Shown here one piece after another: positions 63,460-64,000 of a stretch of 64,000 nucleotides of DNA (positions are counted from its first letter, which is position 1; every line of letters begins with the position of its first letter). The notes beneath the pieces are model-generated. The model saw only the letters and a list, made by a program, of their open reading frames with translations, had not been told where the DNA came from and made no database searches. The stretch spans positions 106,360-170,359 of the forward strand of contig NMRA01000698.1 of the NCBI GenBank assembly GCA_002633005.1, read 5' to 3'. A program made the translations under genes and the position numbers. This DNA is from Phoronis australis (lineage: Eukaryota; Phoronida; Phoronidae).

Positions 63460-64000
63460 ATATGTCAATTAATATACACGCCACACAGTATACATGATAA
63501 CGAGTCAACCAATTACACGATGCACATTCTACATGATCACAAGTCAATTAATAAACGTTATAGCACTGACGTTTTAAGCAGTTAAATACTTGACCATTTT
63601 GATGTCCTGACGGCAGCCGTCTGTCGCCTTCTGAATCTTAAAGAGAACTATGTCAATTACTAAACAAGCCACACAGTATAAATGATAACAAGTTAATTAA
63701 TATACACGCCACACAATGGGCACGATAAAAACAATTAATAAACAAATCCTATATTATACATGACAATACTGAAAATTTAAGCCTTTGAACACTGTCTGAC
63801 CTGTCTGAAGTGAGTCCCAAATATTGAAATGTCTAGGATGGCACTCATTAAACATGACAATAAGCCAATTAATACACACGACTCACAATATATTGTAACA
63901 AACCAAATATTTTACAAGGCACAAAATATACATGTTAAAAATTCAATTAAAAAGGATGGCAAGGTATGGAGAGCCATTCACTTGCTTTTAATCAAGTAGA
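63460..64000. repeat. Start of the ~40-bp minisatellite in copy 2
   Basis: Units with CAATTAATATACACGCCACA and the GATGTCCTGACGGCAGCCGT block follow the same order as 5140-5680, which shows that the array is an inherited part of the element and not a local expansion. Confidence 0.85.

Larger units (their letters stand above)
60421..64000. mobile_element. 5' part of another copy of the large repeat element (copy 2, cut by window end)
   Basis: The start CAATTGTAGT at 60421 matches 2330, and from about 61000 on the sequence follows 2700-5680 with a constant offset of 58320 at roughly 95% identity in the same orientation. Near the start it has an extra internal repeat (60570-60720 resembles 60740-60930) and some additional bases. 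It includes the tRNA-like module and the first part of the minisatellite. The left flank (ending ACCATG) is unrelated to the flank of copy 1, which supports the 5' border. Confidence 0.85.

Overview
The window looks like nuclear DNA of an invertebrate animal. It is AT-rich, with short phase-matched exons, GT-AG introns of about 0.4-7 kb and many diverse repeats. Three conserved genes could be assembled exon by exon. Their family content (a type II/OLAH-like thioesterase, an SLC22 transporter and a lysosomal chitobiase) and protein divergence fit a non-vertebrate deuterostome or similar marine invertebrate. The sequence alone does not settle the species. No prokaryotic genes, CRISPR arrays or operons were seen.

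Layout. Positions 1-13606 are repeat DNA. The tail of one large repeat (1-2329) is joined head-to-tail to a full copy (2330-13606). Each copy carries a tRNA-like module and a ~4.7-kb minisatellite of about 40-bp units, with GC-rich blocks interspersed. A third copy starts at 60421 and runs off the window end. The outer edges carry short imperfect inverted repeats (CAATTGTAGT / CAATCCTAGT), so I read this as one large non-autonomous element. Positions 14011-22756 (minus) hold a seven-exon OLAH-like thioesterase. Its intron 5 contains a ~0.91-kb near-identical tandem duplication split by a single N, very likely an uncollapsed allelic contig overlap. Positions 22757-26112 are the divergent intergenic region. 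It contains a CpG-rich segment with a perfect 21-bp palindrome, a TISU-like ATG and untranslated leader candidates. Positions 26113-33088 (plus) encode a seven-exon SLC22-family transporter of 492 aa. Positions 33089-35859 are the convergent intergenic region. Positions 35860-53727 (minus) encode a nine-exon di-N-acetylchitobiase of 477 aa. It has an unusual C-terminal linker, one transmembrane segment and a cytosolic YQQL tail. Positions 53728-60420 are gene-poor and rich in MITE-like and tandem repeats.

The three genes are not a functional cluster in any obvious way: fatty-acyl thioester release, organic-ion transport and lysosomal glycan breakdown. The most notable biology is the membrane-anchored chitobiase, the possible mitochondrial N-terminal extension of the thioesterase, and the large satellite-bearing repeat with tRNA-like and exon-like passengers. 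All exon coordinates come from reading the sequence by eye, checking splice dinucleotides and reading phase. No alignments were run.
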